A program made the translations under genes and the position numbers. This document shows, in pieces, positions 1 to 7,497 of a DNA stretch of 13,933 bases (position 1 is its first letter; each line of letters begins with the position of its first letter). The DNA lies in the NCBI GenBank assembly GCA_014116815.1, contig JACGYV010000034.1, positions 1 to 13,933 on the forward strand, written 5' to 3'. The stretch comes from Holosporaceae bacterium 'Namur'. GTDB lineage: Bacteria; Pseudomonadota; Alphaproteobacteria; Rickettsiales; Midichloriaceae. The notes under the pieces were generated by a model. It did not search any database. It was not told where the DNA came from and was given only the letters and a program-made list of their open reading frames with translations.

Positions 1-28
1 CATTGTTGGAGAGCTTCCATACAAATTG

Positions 29-898
29 TTAACTCTTTGCACTACTCCTTAGGGCGCAGTTGATGGAACAACCGGTTCCAGTCATACATTGACTAAAACA
101 TTTAGTTAAGCGACTTGCATGTCGCACGAAAATGTATGCATCGTTTGCGGATAAACCATGCTCATTCATAAACCTAAAGAAATATTTCATATCCTTAAAA
201 AGTTCGACATAAGCAGTGCTTGTAGTACTAGCTATATGATTAATATATCTGTCTCGCAATTGATTATCAGTAATACCGCTTAGAAATAAATAAATATTAC
301 ATCTGTTTTTAAAATACATTTCTAAAAGAATGCGGTTTGATAAATCTATCTTTTTAGGTAAAACTTTGTAAGTACTTATTATATGTACAGCAAAGTTATA
401 GTCTCTAGAAAGTTTACCATATTGATCCAAAGCTGTATTTAGGACTTCTGTCGGGCTTACTCCATACTCTCTAATTAACCAATCAGTTAGCTCTTTTTGC
501 TCGCCTGCGGCAGCTCTTTCTATAACATAATAAAAATAAATATTTGCCCAGGGTCGTTCTAGTAATAAAGCCACAAGTTCTTTATGACCGCCTGCGGCAG
601 CTCCTTCTAATGCTCTATGTACACTTGCTCCCTTTTTGATCCATTCCAATGTGAAATCTGCATTACCACTCATGGCAATTCCCTGAGCTATATTGTTGCG
701 TTTAGCATAGGGAGCTAAAAAGTTTACTGTCTCTATTTCTCTGTTATGAGCTAATGTTTTTATAGCATGCATACCTTTTGAGCCATAGAAATAGATAGAA
801 AGATTTTTTAATGTATTTTTATCCCGGTTTCTGGCCGCTTCTATAATTCGTAGAACTTTAGGGTCATTAGTTAAGTCATTATTAGTATTGTTTCTCAT
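29..898 (-). CDS. Ankyrin-like repeat protein, copy 1 (C-terminally shortened paralog)
   Basis: 289 residues; the third and most distal of three tandem paralogs. The N-terminus (residues 1-30) matches the other two copies, with NDP followed by IIEAAR. Helical repeat units of ankyrin type begin near G73, G99 and R128; the second carries GAAAGGHKELVALLL. A block shared by all three copies (NIYLFLSGITDN from residue 201, then YINHIA) follows. After NDAY at 252-255 the similarity stops: the roughly 95-residue C-terminal region conserved in the other two copies is absent. It is replaced by a tail with C267, C271, C277 and C281 (C-x3-C-x5-C-x3-C). The ATG has no clear Shine-Dalgarno sequence (ACAAGAA precedes it). 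Ankyrin-type proteins in intracellular bacteria are often secreted effectors, but no secretion signal is visible, so the role is unknown. The tail may come from recombination or an old frameshift, making this a possible decaying copy. Confidence 0.75.
   Translation of the reverse strand: MRNNTNNDLTNDPKVLRIIEAARNRDKNTLKNLSIYFYGSKGMHAIKTLAHNREIETVNFLAPYAKRNNIAQGIAMSGNADFTLEWIKKGASVHRALEGAAAGGHKELVALLLERPWANIYFYYVIERAAAGEQKELTDWLIREYGVSPTEVLNTALDQYGKLSRDYNFAVHIISTYKVLPKKIDLSNRILLEMYFKNRCNIYLFLSGITDNQLRDRYINHIASTTSTAYVELFKDMKYFFRFMNEHGLSANDAYIFVRHASRLTKCFSQCMTGTGCSINCALRSSAKS
64..80. repeat. Short inverted repeat inside the divergent tail of ankyrin-like copy 1
   Basis: TGGAAC (64-69) and GTTCCA (75-80) are perfect 6-bp inverted arms around a 5-base centre; the centre also holds the palindrome AACCGGTT. 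It lies exactly in the part of copy 1 that no longer matches its paralogs, so it could mark a rearrangement, but an element this short can occur by chance. Confidence 0.35.
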
Positions 899-1027
899 TT
901 CTTGTAAAAATAAAAGTTTAATGGACGGTATATAATCTATTTATAAGTTTTATAATTATTATTTTGTTAATTATTTATTAAAACAGTTTGATTGTATTTA
1001 ATATATACAAAAAATACATGGCTATAC

Positions 1028-2419
1028 TTAACGATCAAGCGCATTAGTTTCCATAGCTCCAATCCTATCCGCAAAGCTTGGATTATATTCATATTTTAGC
1101 GAATTGGATATTACCGGAGAGAAGTTGTCGTCATCTTCATAAGTGAGCATTATTGCTGACTCGCTAACCTTTTTTATATATTCCTTAGGTCTTAAAGAAA
1201 TAATCTCCCCGAGTCTTTCAAGCCATAAATCAATAACTTTATTTACTCCATTGTTCGATAGAGAAGGGTATTTATGATCCGAAGATTTATCATCATGTTT
1301 AAGTTTAGGGTGTTCTATACAAAAATAAGCTATCCTGTTCAGTATCTCATTAGGTATGTATATTTGATTGTTTACCCCTTCGGGGTAAAGTATATTTGTA
1401 CTATATAAATTATAAAATGATGATATGTAATTGCCCAGTGGAGTTAATATCCCGCGCTCGATATATTTAGCTTCAACGTAATAAACATATGCATCATTGG
1501 CGGATAATTTAAGAGACTCCATTATATCAATAAAATCTTCCGTATTATTATTAAGTTGGGTAATATCAGTTCCTGTGATTTTAGCTATATGTTGAATATA
1601 TTTCTCTCTTGATTTATCGTCAGTAATGCTGCTTAAAAAAGAATAAATATTAAATTTTTCGGTAAAGTGGAGTTTTAGGTGCTCTGCAAAATCAGGTGAT
1701 ATATTTTCAGGCATTACTTTATAAGTGGTCATTATCTCTATTGCAAAACCGAAATCTTTTTCATAAATTGCTCCGTTTAAAGCTTTTGTAGGATCCGCAT
1801 TATATTCTTCGATTAACCAATCTATAGGTTCTCTATATTGATGTTTTGCAGCTGTCATTAAGGCAGTGTTTAATATATTTTTATAATTTATCGTTTCGTG
1901 TATTTGATCTAATAACCGCCCCAATAATTTTTTATCCCTTCGCAGTACCGCTCCTTCTACGGCAAAATTTATGTTGGCTCCTCGGGCTAATAACGAATTC
2001 ATTAATTCTTCATGACCGCCTTCAGCAGCACCCTGCGCGGCATTATGTATACTTGCCCTATACTCTTCCAACAGTAAATTTACCAGTTCTTCATGGCCGC
2101 CTTCAGCAGCACCTTTTACAGCATTATGTACATTTGTTCCCTTGTTTATCCATTCTAAGGTGAGATCGATATCACCGCTCATCGCAAACCCTTCTACCAC
2201 AAAGCTTGAAATATCATAAGAAGAAATAGAAATTAAAAGCTTTATTGCCTCCGGCTCTCTATGCCCCGCTAATATTTTTACGGCATTAAGAGCTGCTTTT
2301 TTATCTGAAAGACCAGCCCAAGTTCGTTTCAATGCTTCGTAATCCCGTACTTTTGCCGCCTCAATGATTTGTAGTATTCCCGGATTATTTATTAAAATGG
2401 AATTGAGGTTATTTTTCAT
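1028..2419 (-). CDS. Ankyrin-like repeat protein, copy 2
   Basis: 463 residues; middle member of the tandem family. After a conserved N-terminus, repeat units start at G77, G103, G130 and G156, a spacing of 26, 27 and 26 residues. Units 2 and 3 both begin GAAEGGHEEL. Each unit resembles the helix pair of an ankyrin repeat (A-x-x-GGH-x-ELV-x-x-LL-x-x-GA-x-I), but the TPLH motif and beta-hairpin residues of the 33-residue consensus are missing. A second conserved block (NIYSFLSSITDD from 257) is shared by all three copies. The C-terminal block at 309-405 (NDAYVYYVE, TPLG, IPNEIL at 355, IEHPKL, KVIDLWL) is shared with copy 3 only and matches no domain I recognise. No signal peptide or membrane segment is seen. 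The ATG lacks a Shine-Dalgarno sequence; its leader is almost pure A/T. A host-directed role is plausible from the family and likely lifestyle, but is inference. Confidence 0.85.
   Translation of the reverse strand: MKNNLNSILINNPGILQIIEAAKVRDYEALKRTWAGLSDKKAALNAVKILAGHREPEAIKLLISISSYDISSFVVEGFAMSGDIDLTLEWINKGTNVHNAVKGAAEGGHEELVNLLLEEYRASIHNAAQGAAEGGHEELMNSLLARGANINFAVEGAVLRRDKKLLGRLLDQIHETINYKNILNTALMTAAKHQYREPIDWLIEEYNADPTKALNGAIYEKDFGFAIEIMTTYKVMPENISPDFAEHLKLHFTEKFNIYSFLSSITDDKSREKYIQHIAKITGTDITQLNNNTEDFIDIMESLKLSANDAYVYYVEAKYIERGILTPLGNYISSFYNLYSTNILYPEGVNNQIYIPNEILNRIAYFCIEHPKLKHDDKSSDHKYPSLSNNGVNKVIDLWLERLGEIISLRPKEYIKKVSESAIMLTYEDDDNFSPVISNSLKYEYNPSFADRIGAMETNALDR
2006..2113. repeat. 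Near-identical 27-bp DNA repeats within ankyrin-like copy 2, 81-bp period
   Basis: Positions 2006-2032 and 2087-2113 differ by one base (CATGACC versus CATGGCC). They encode the two GAAEGGHEEL segments on the minus strand. The 81-bp offset equals 27 codons. Such high DNA identity within a degenerate repeat protein suggests recent internal duplication or gene conversion, and makes repeat-number change by recombination plausible. Confidence 0.8.
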
Positions 2420-2517
2420 TTATAATATAAATTTAATAATTTAACCTGCTGTTATAATATATTTTTATGAATAATATAATTAATATATTGTTAAAAAATT
2501 TTTTTAATTCAGAGCCT

Positions 2518-4002
2518 TTAGATTTGGTTCCCCCTTCCATCAGATTTTTCTTCCGTGAGCTTATCTCTAAAGCTGGTTACCGGATTATGTATACCATTCA
2601 CAGAGTTAATTATTACTGCGGGGAAGCTATCATTATAAGCCGTTGTAATTAAAAGTGCCAGCTCGCTGGCTTGAGCTTTAATTTTTGCAAAGCAGACTTC
2701 ATTTATTCTGCTGAGCCATAAATCAATAACCTTATTTATTCCGCTCTCCGATAATGGAGGGTATTTCTGCTTATTCGATTTATCATTATGGTTAAGTTTA
2801 GGGTGCTCTATATAAAAGTGCGCGATTTTATTTAAGATTTCAGAAGGTATTACTATTCCTTCCGTCGTAATAGGAGCATTTGCAGTATATACTTTATAGA
2901 AAGAGGCTACATAATCACCCAGCGGAGTTGATATTCCGCAGGCTATATATTTCTTTTCAACATAATAAACATATGCATCATTGAAAGATAGTTTCTGGTC
3001 TTCCATATCTTCCATAGTTTTTAGTATACTGCTAAAATTATTACTAAGCTTATCAGGACTAATGTCTAAGATAGCAGCTGTATGGTGGATATATGCTTTT
3101 CTTAGCTCATTATCAGTGATGCCGCTGAGAAAAGAATAGATATTGTATTTCTTTTTTTTGAAATATGATTTTAAATCATCATTATAAGAAGCAGATATTT
3201 TTTCAGGTAATATTTTATAATTGCTTATCAAGTATGTAGCAAAGTTAAAAGATTTATTCCAAATAGCTCCATTTAAGGCTTCAAGCGGATTTGCCTTATA
3301 TTCTTCAATTAACCATTCCGCCAGCTCTTTATGCTCATAACCTGCGGCTTCCCTCACAGCTTTATTTAAAGCGTATTCATAATTATCTTCATTTTTTGCT
3401 TGCTCTAATAACCGGTGGGTTAGGTTTCTGTGTCCTCCTCTTGCAGCGCCGCTTATAGCGGTAGATATATCGACTCCGCGAGCCAGCAATGAATTTACCA
3501 GTTCCTCATGCTCGCATTCGGCAGCGCTAGCTACGGCAGCCCAAATACTTGCTTTATAGTTATCCAGCAATAAAGTTACCAACTTGTTATTTCCCTGTTT
3601 GGCAGCAATACTTACCGCAATATTTACATCTGCTCCTTTTTCGATCCATTCTAGTGCAAAATCGGTATGTCCACCCATGATGAATCCCTTAGCTACAGTG
3701 TTTTTATAGGGTCGATCTAAATCTATCCCTTCCGAATTTAAAATTCCTTTTATCCGGTCTCTTATTCTTCTATTGGAATCTGATATATCTTTATCGATAC
3801 CTAGTATATATGGCTTTAAAAATTTTATTGCCCCCGTTTCTCTGTTATAAGCTAGTATCGTTGCAGCATGAAAGCCTGTTTTCTTATCTCTTAGATTAAT
3901 AAAAATCCCTTCTAAAGCTGTATAATCCTGGTTTCTTGCCGCCTTAATAATTTTTAAGATCTCAGGATCATTGGTTAAGGGATTGATAGTATTATTTTTC
4001 AT
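2518..4002 (-). CDS. Ankyrin-like repeat protein, copy 3 (longest paralog)
   Basis: 494 residues; first of the three tandem paralogs in transcription order. The N-terminus closely matches copy 2 (NDPEILKIIKAAR, then DYTAL). A 30-residue charged insertion near residues 69-100 is absent from the other copies. Repeat units begin at G106, I132, S159 and G185, again spaced 26, 27 and 26, and again without TPLH. The shared block NIYSFLSGITDN starts at 287; the C-terminal block at 341-435 (NDAYVYYVE, TPLG, IPSEIL, IEHPKL, KVIDLWL) matches copy 2 strongly. The final 60 residues are variable. A run of eight A (coding strand; T at 3152-3159) encodes the lysines before NIYSF and adds a residue relative to copy 2, so it is a possible slippage site. 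No Shine-Dalgarno sequence precedes the ATG. Cellular role unknown; effector-like function is inference. Confidence 0.85.
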   Translation of the reverse strand: MKNNTINPLTNDPEILKIIKAARNQDYTALEGIFINLRDKKTGFHAATILAYNRETGAIKFLKPYILGIDKDISDSNRRIRDRIKGILNSEGIDLDRPYKNTVAKGFIMGGHTDFALEWIEKGADVNIAVSIAAKQGNNKLVTLLLDNYKASIWAAVASAAECEHEELVNSLLARGVDISTAISGAARGGHRNLTHRLLEQAKNEDNYEYALNKAVREAAGYEHKELAEWLIEEYKANPLEALNGAIWNKSFNFATYLISNYKILPEKISASYNDDLKSYFKKKKYNIYSFLSGITDNELRKAYIHHTAAILDISPDKLSNNFSSILKTMEDMEDQKLSFNDAYVYYVEKKYIACGISTPLGDYVASFYKVYTANAPITTEGIVIPSEILNKIAHFYIEHPKLNHNDKSNKQKYPPLSESGINKVIDLWLSRINEVCFAKIKAQASELALLITTAYNDSFPAVIINSVNGIHNPVTSFRDKLTEEKSDGRGNQI

Positions 4003-4030
4003 TTTTATAAATATGATAATTTTATTAACT

Positions 4031-4046
4031 ATTATACTCTATTATA
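4031..4046 (-). promoter_or_regulatory. Two tandem TATAAT boxes upstream of ankyrin-like copy 3
   Basis: On the minus strand, TATAAT occurs twice (4046-4041 and 4036-4031), 39 and 29 bases before the copy 3 ATG. Both are perfect sigma-70 -10 matches, but no good -35 hexamer sits at 16-18 bases. The whole leader is very AT-rich, so chance matches are possible. If used, they give short leaders for copy 3 and perhaps the whole ankyrin cluster. Confidence 0.4.
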
Positions 4047-4140
4047 CTATATATAAATAATTTTATAACTTTTAATTTAGCTAGAATAGTAAGTGTCCAG
4101 CTTACCATTTAGAACAGGCAACCTATTGTAAAGAGTTTAT

Positions 4141-4809
4141 TTAACCTATTTTATGCAGTGTGATTTCTATCACGACTTTTTCATCACTTCGGCTATTTTT
4201 ATCAATCTCTTTAAGTGCCAGCTTAGTTAATCGCTTTTCCCCAACTGTCATACCTATAAGAGCTTTTTCAATTGCTTGAGGAGCGGTTTTTTTGCCTAGT
4301 ATAATTTGTTTGGAATAGGGGATGGCATTTTCAAGCTCACGGACTTTATAAGAAAAAGTTAGTTTATCACCCACTTTAGCGCCGAATATGAGAGGCGTAT
4401 CATCATTTGAGCCGGCTATAACATGCTGCTGCGGGGGCGGGGGAGTGAATCTGCCGAGTTGATTATTCATTCCTCTGATGGTTCGGGTATCGTGATTTGT
4501 ATTAAGTCTTAATGCAGCTTGTCCGCTTATCTGCTTAGCTTTTTCAATATCATTTTTAAATACTTTGTAGATAACTTTCTCGGTTAAAGAATAATCATCA
4601 GGATCTTTATGAGGATCAAAATTAATGCTGTGTTTTGCGTTAGCACCTTTAGATTCGGTTTGATTTACTCCTTTATAAAAAACTTCCTGCTTTTTATAAT
4701 ACTCGGGAGTATATTCTTTTTTATATTCCTTATAATTATCGTAAGCTAAAAAAACCATTAGCCCGATTGCACCTAAAGTTACTGTTCTATTGCTAAGTAA
4801 GAAATTCAT
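4141..4809 (-). CDS. Membrane-anchored protein with a degenerate FKBP-like domain
   Basis: 222 residues. One hydrophobic segment (about 9-23, TLGAIGLMVFLAY) at the N-terminus suggests a signal anchor with the rest in the periplasm. A charged Lys/Tyr-rich linker and a PPPPQQ stretch near 123-128 lead to a C-terminal region (about 138-222). This resembles FKBP-type peptidyl-prolyl isomerases: GDKLTFSYKV, then APQAIEKALIGMTVGEKR (the usual gMkvGEkR turn), and an ending VVIEITLHKIG like the last FKBP strand. The aromatic pocket residues expected of an active isomerase, including the AYG segment, are not evident, so it may bind rather than catalyse. It follows ychF by 54 bases on the same strand and may share its transcript. 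No Shine-Dalgarno sequence is visible. The fold assignment is moderate; the function is unproven. Confidence 0.6.
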   Translation of the reverse strand: MNFLLSNRTVTLGAIGLMVFLAYDNYKEYKKEYTPEYYKKQEVFYKGVNQTESKGANAKHSINFDPHKDPDDYSLTEKVIYKVFKNDIEKAKQISGQAALRLNTNHDTRTIRGMNNQLGRFTPPPPQQHVIAGSNDDTPLIFGAKVGDKLTFSYKVRELENAIPYSKQIILGKKTAPQAIEKALIGMTVGEKRLTKLALKEIDKNSRSDEKVVIEITLHKIG

Positions 4810-4863
4810 AATTTAATTATTTACATTGTAGGTAATCAATAGATTAGCATATTTATAATGAAT

Positions 4864-5958
4864 TTAAACATTAAATCTAAAGTGCAGTATATCACCATCA
4901 TTAACTTTGTAATCTTTACCTTCCAGCCTTAGTCTTCCCGCTTCTCTTGCGCCGTTTTCACCGTTATATTTTATATAGTCTTCGTAAGAAGTGGTTTCGG
5001 ATCTGATAAATCCTTTTTCGAAGTCTGTATGAATAACTCCGGCAGCTTGAGGAGCAAGAGTGCCGTTTATAATAGTCCAAGCATGAGCTTCTTTAGGGCC
5101 TATGGTAAAGAAGGTAATGAGCCCAAGCATATCATAGCCGGCTTTAATTACTTGGCTTAAACCCGTTTCTTTCATATTTAAGCTTTCTAAGAATTCCTTT
5201 TTCTCTTCCTCGCTTTCAAGATTTGCAATATCAGCTTCAATTTTAGCAGAAACCAAAACGCAAAATGCACCTTCAGCTTTCGCCTTATTTAAGACTTGTT
5301 CGGAATATTTATTGCCTGATAAAACATCGTCTTCTGCAACATTACAGACATACATTACGGGTTTTGAAGTAAGAAGCTGTAAATTTTTAAGGCGCTTTTC
5401 ATTATCTTTAGTGAGGGCAAGCCTTGCAGGTTTACTGCTGCCCAGTACTTTAGTAACCTGATTAATCAGCTCAACATCAAGTGCCAGTTCTTTATCGGTT
5501 CTTGCTTTCTTTTCTAAATTAGGTAAGCGCTTCTCCAAGCTTTCAAGGTCGGCAAGAATAAGTTCGGTTTCTATGATCTCAATATCGCTGACCGGGTCAA
5601 CTTTCCCTTCGACATGGGTGATATCATCATCATCAAAGCAACGTAGTACGTTTACTATCGCATCTACTTCCCTGATATGAGATAAAAATTGATTGCCTAA
5701 CCCTTCACCTTTACTTGCACCTCTGACTAAGCCGGCAATATCAACGAATTCTATTTGATTGGGGATAATTTTAGCGGAACCTGCAATAGCCGCAAGTTTG
5801 TTAATCCTTTCATCGGGAACCGCAACTTTACCGACATTGGGTTCAATCGTACAGAAAGGATAGTTTGCCGCCTCAGCAGCCTGAGAAGAGGTGAGTGCAT
5901 TGAAAAGAGTTGATTTACCGACGTTAGGAAGACCGACTATTCCGCATTTAAATCCCAT
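4864..5958 (-). CDS. ychF: Redox-regulated ATPase / ribosome-associated P-loop protein YchF (Obg family)
   Basis: 364 residues, the usual length for YchF. The P-loop GLPNVGKST is at residues 9-17, followed by the switch I region ([12 protein letters not shown]) and the G3 segment [20 protein letters not shown]. The G4 position reads NVAE (N206-E209) instead of NKxD, the hallmark that makes YchF prefer ATP over GTP. A helical middle domain precedes the C-terminal TGS domain (from about 280 to the end, finishing [10 protein letters not shown]). The protein is cytoplasmic and linked in other bacteria to ribosomes and translation under stress. Its ATG overlaps the pth stop by one base (TAATG), with GGAG eight bases upstream inside pth, so translational coupling is likely. 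The pth-ychF pairing is common in bacteria and supports both calls. Confidence 0.97.
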   Translation of the reverse strand: MGFKCGIVGLPNVGKSTLFNALTSSQAAEAANYPFCTIEPNVGKVAVPDERINKLAAIAGSAKIIPNQIEFVDIAGLVRGASKGEGLGNQFLSHIREVDAIVNVLRCFDDDDITHVEGKVDPVSDIEIIETELILADLESLEKRLPNLEKKARTDKELALDVELINQVTKVLGSSKPARLALTKDNEKRLKNLQLLTSKPVMYVCNVAEDDVLSGNKYSEQVLNKAKAEGAFCVLVSAKIEADIANLESEEEKKEFLESLNMKETGLSQVIKAGYDMLGLITFFTIGPKEAHAWTIINGTLAPQAAGVIHTDFEKGFIRSETTSYEDYIKYNGENGAREAGRLRLEGKDYKVNDGDILHFRFNV

Positions 5959-6545
5959 TATTTTTGCTCCGTGTTTTTTTTAAGTTCATTTGCATAATTA
6001 TTTAGAAAGTTATCATAGTTGGAATTGAGTAATAATCCAAGATTATTACTAATAAATTTTAATCCCTGAGTAACAATTTTGATTTCATTACTATTAAAAT
6101 TATGGAGTACATAATCCGAAACTTGTGACTTATGTTCGGGCTTACCGATACCAAATCTAAGTCTATAATAATTATTGCCTATATTTTGATCAATTGATTT
6201 TAAGCCGTTATGACCGCCGCTGCCGCCGCCGTTCTTAATTTTGATTTTGCCCGTCTCCAAATCAAGCTCATCATGGATTACAAAAATATCTTGGGGTGGT
6301 ATCTTATAAAAAGCAGCACATTCTCTGATGGCTATACCCGAATTATTCATAAAAGTTTGAGGTTTTAGCAGAAGAATCTTGTAATTTCCAACTTGGAGAG
6401 AAGTAAATTCAGCATGAAATTTATTAACAAAGTGCATAACATTGAGTTTCAGTGCAATTTCATCTACCGCCATAAACCCTAAGTTATGACGGGTGTTTTT
6501 ATATCTCTCTCCCGGGTTGCCGAGCCCTGCAATAAGTTTATACAT
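5958..6545 (-). CDS. pth: Peptidyl-tRNA hydrolase
   Basis: 195 residues, typical of bacterial Pth. It cleaves the ester bond of peptidyl-tRNA released from stalled ribosomes, recycling tRNA in the cytoplasm. Family motifs are complete: GLGNPGERY, then TRHNLGF with the catalytic His at H20; [10 protein letters not shown] with N68; HDELDL with D92; [12 protein letters not shown] with N113; and RLRFGIGKP. The N-terminus begins directly before the first conserved strand, so the ATG at 6545 fits. No strong ribosome binding site precedes it. It is divergent from the RNase D gene across about 130 AT-rich bases, and is first in the apparent pth-ychF-FKBP-like run. Confidence 0.97.
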   Translation of the reverse strand: MYKLIAGLGNPGERYKNTRHNLGFMAVDEIALKLNVMHFVNKFHAEFTSLQVGNYKILLLKPQTFMNNSGIAIRECAAFYKIPPQDIFVIHDELDLETGKIKIKNGGGSGGHNGLKSIDQNIGNNYYRLRFGIGKPEHKSQVSDYVLHNFNSNEIKIVTQGLKFISNNLGLLLNSNYDNFLNNYANELKKNTEQK

Positions 6546-6608
6546 GTTGTTATTTCAATTGATACTGCGAACGCATATTAACCTTTTAGAATAAAAAATG
6601 ACAGAAAA

Positions 6609-6636
6609 TTTATTTATATTAGTTGATTTGTATTAT
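6609..6636 (+). promoter_or_regulatory. Possible promoter of the RNase D gene
   Basis: TTTATT (6609-6614) and TATTAT (6631-6636) are spaced by 16 bases and lie 39 bases ahead of the proposed ATA start. The -35 match is poor and the whole divergent pth/rnd gap is AT-rich, so this is only a candidate. Confidence 0.25.
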
Positions 6637-6662
6637 ATAAAGAGGAACGAATTACCAGTAAT

Positions 6663-6668
6663 AAGGAG
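6663..6668 (+). promoter_or_regulatory. Ribosome binding site that decides the RNase D start
   Basis: AAGGAG is a near-perfect Shine-Dalgarno sequence. It ends six bases before ATA at 6675, optimal spacing for initiation there. It lies 84 bases before the first in-frame ATG (6753), far too distant to serve that codon. It is the main evidence for the extended start. Confidence 0.7.
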
Positions 6669-6674
6669 ACTGCT

Positions 6675-7292
6675 ATAAATACTAAATATCATATTAATGA
6701 CCTTCCGAGTAATGTTTCACTTCAAGGTAATCTAGCAATTGATACCGAAGCTATGGGTCTTAATAACTTTAGGGATAGGCTTTGTGTCGTGCAACTAAGT
6801 GATGAAGCAAAAAATGTCCATGTGGTGCATTTCCCGAATAAGCAATATGATTGCCCTAATTTAAAAAAGTTTTTAAGTGATGAAAGCCGGATAAAAATTT
6901 TTCACTTTGCTCGTTTTGATATAGCAATTATGCATCATTACTTAAAAGTCGAACTTAAAAACATTTATTGTACTAAGGTAGCCTCCAGGCTTGCGCGTAC
7001 ATATACGGATCAGCATAGTTTAAAAGATCTGTGCCATGAACTCCTCGGGGTTAAAATTTCCAAACAGCAGCAAACTTCCGATTGGGGTGCGGCTAAGCTT
7101 ACCCAGGATCAGATTAATTATGCGGCTTCGGATGTTTTATATTTACATGCATTAAAAGATAAGTTGGATCTTATGCTTAAGCGTGAAGGGAGACTGGAAC
7201 TTGCAGGGAAGTGTTTCGAGTTTTTACCTACGAGAGCCGATCTGGACTTAAGCGGCTGGCCGGAAATAGATATTTTTGCTCATTCGATATAG
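6675..7292 (+). CDS. rnd: Ribonuclease D-like 3'-5' exonuclease (DEDDy), non-standard ATA start
   Basis: 205 residues from ATA at 6675; a short form lacking the HRDC domains of E. coli RNase D. It should trim RNA 3' ends such as tRNA precursors. DEDDy motifs are complete only with this start: motif I D23-T-E25 (LAIDTEAMGL), motif II HFARFD with D82, and motif III YAASD with Y149 and D153. The frame is open from 6627, yet contains no ATG, GTG, TTG or CTG before ATG 6753, and starting at 6753 would remove D23 and E25. AAGGAG sits six bases before the ATA, and the upstream translation (HINDLPSNVSLQGNLAIDTE) reads as conserved protein. Either ATA is truly used, as in the rare infC-type non-AUG starts, or an ATG has mutated recently, or there is a sequencing error. 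The family is clear; the exact start is less sure. Confidence 0.85.
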   Translation: MNTKYHINDLPSNVSLQGNLAIDTEAMGLNNFRDRLCVVQLSDEAKNVHVVHFPNKQYDCPNLKKFLSDESRIKIFHFARFDIAIMHHYLKVELKNIYCTKVASRLARTYTDQHSLKDLCHELLGVKISKQQQTSDWGAAKLTQDQINYAASDVLYLHALKDKLDLMLKREGRLELAGKCFEFLPTRADLDLSGWPEIDIFAHSI

Positions 7293-7348
7293 TTTAATGC
7301 ATCGCTTTATACAAAAATTAAGGAACTAAGGCTGTTACTTAAAATAGA

Positions 7349-7376
7349 TTGACTAAATGCGGATTTACTTTTAAAT
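7349..7376 (+). promoter_or_regulatory. Candidate distal promoter for the rne-msbA-ccmAB run
   Basis: TTGACT (7349-7354), a 5/6 match to the sigma-70 -35 consensus, is followed after 16 bases by TTAAAT (7371-7376), a weak -10. It would give a leader of about 115 bases before the RNase E gene. Confidence 0.35.
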
Positions 7377-7416
7377 ACTTGCTTTAAATAGCTTATTTTA
7401 TCAGTGCAGGCAATTG

Positions 7417-7422
7417 TATAAT
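7417..7422 (+). promoter_or_regulatory. Candidate proximal -10 box for the rne-msbA-ccmAB run
   Basis: A perfect TATAAT lies 75 bases before the RNase E start, directly preceded by TG. No convincing -35 hexamer lies 16-18 bases upstream (TATTTT region). The rest of the 205-base gap between rnd and rne shows no terminator or structured RNA that I can recognise. Confidence 0.4.
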
Positions 7423-7497
7423 GCTTTGAAGCACAAAAGTTTTATCAAAATTAAACTATGTTTTTAGAATTTAAATCAGAGATAACGAGGAAAAGAG

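Noticed and set aside
1846..2163. Plus-strand ORF of 105 residues across ankyrin-like copy 2
   Set aside because: Antisense shadow: its internal similarity (GRLQQH repeated) is simply the complement of the coding repeats, and there is no ribosome binding site.
2491..2507. Palindromic A/T run after ankyrin-like copy 3 as a terminator
   Set aside because: The symmetry is only A and T runs with almost no loop and no GC pairs, so a stable hairpin is not expected.
2467..2652. Plus-strand ORF of 61 residues overlapping the end of ankyrin-like copy 3
   Set aside because: Antisense to the conserved paralog for most of its length, begins in AT-rich intergenic DNA and has no recognisable motif.
4089..4105. 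GTAAG-CTTAC hairpin as terminator of the FKBP-like gene or an insertion-sequence remnant
   Set aside because: The stem is only 5 bp with no U-run in the direction of transcription, and there is no matching partner end nearby.
6753..7292. RNase D starting at ATG 6753
   Set aside because: This would delete the catalytic DTE motif and leave the strong AAGGAG unused, while the upstream frame reads as conserved protein.
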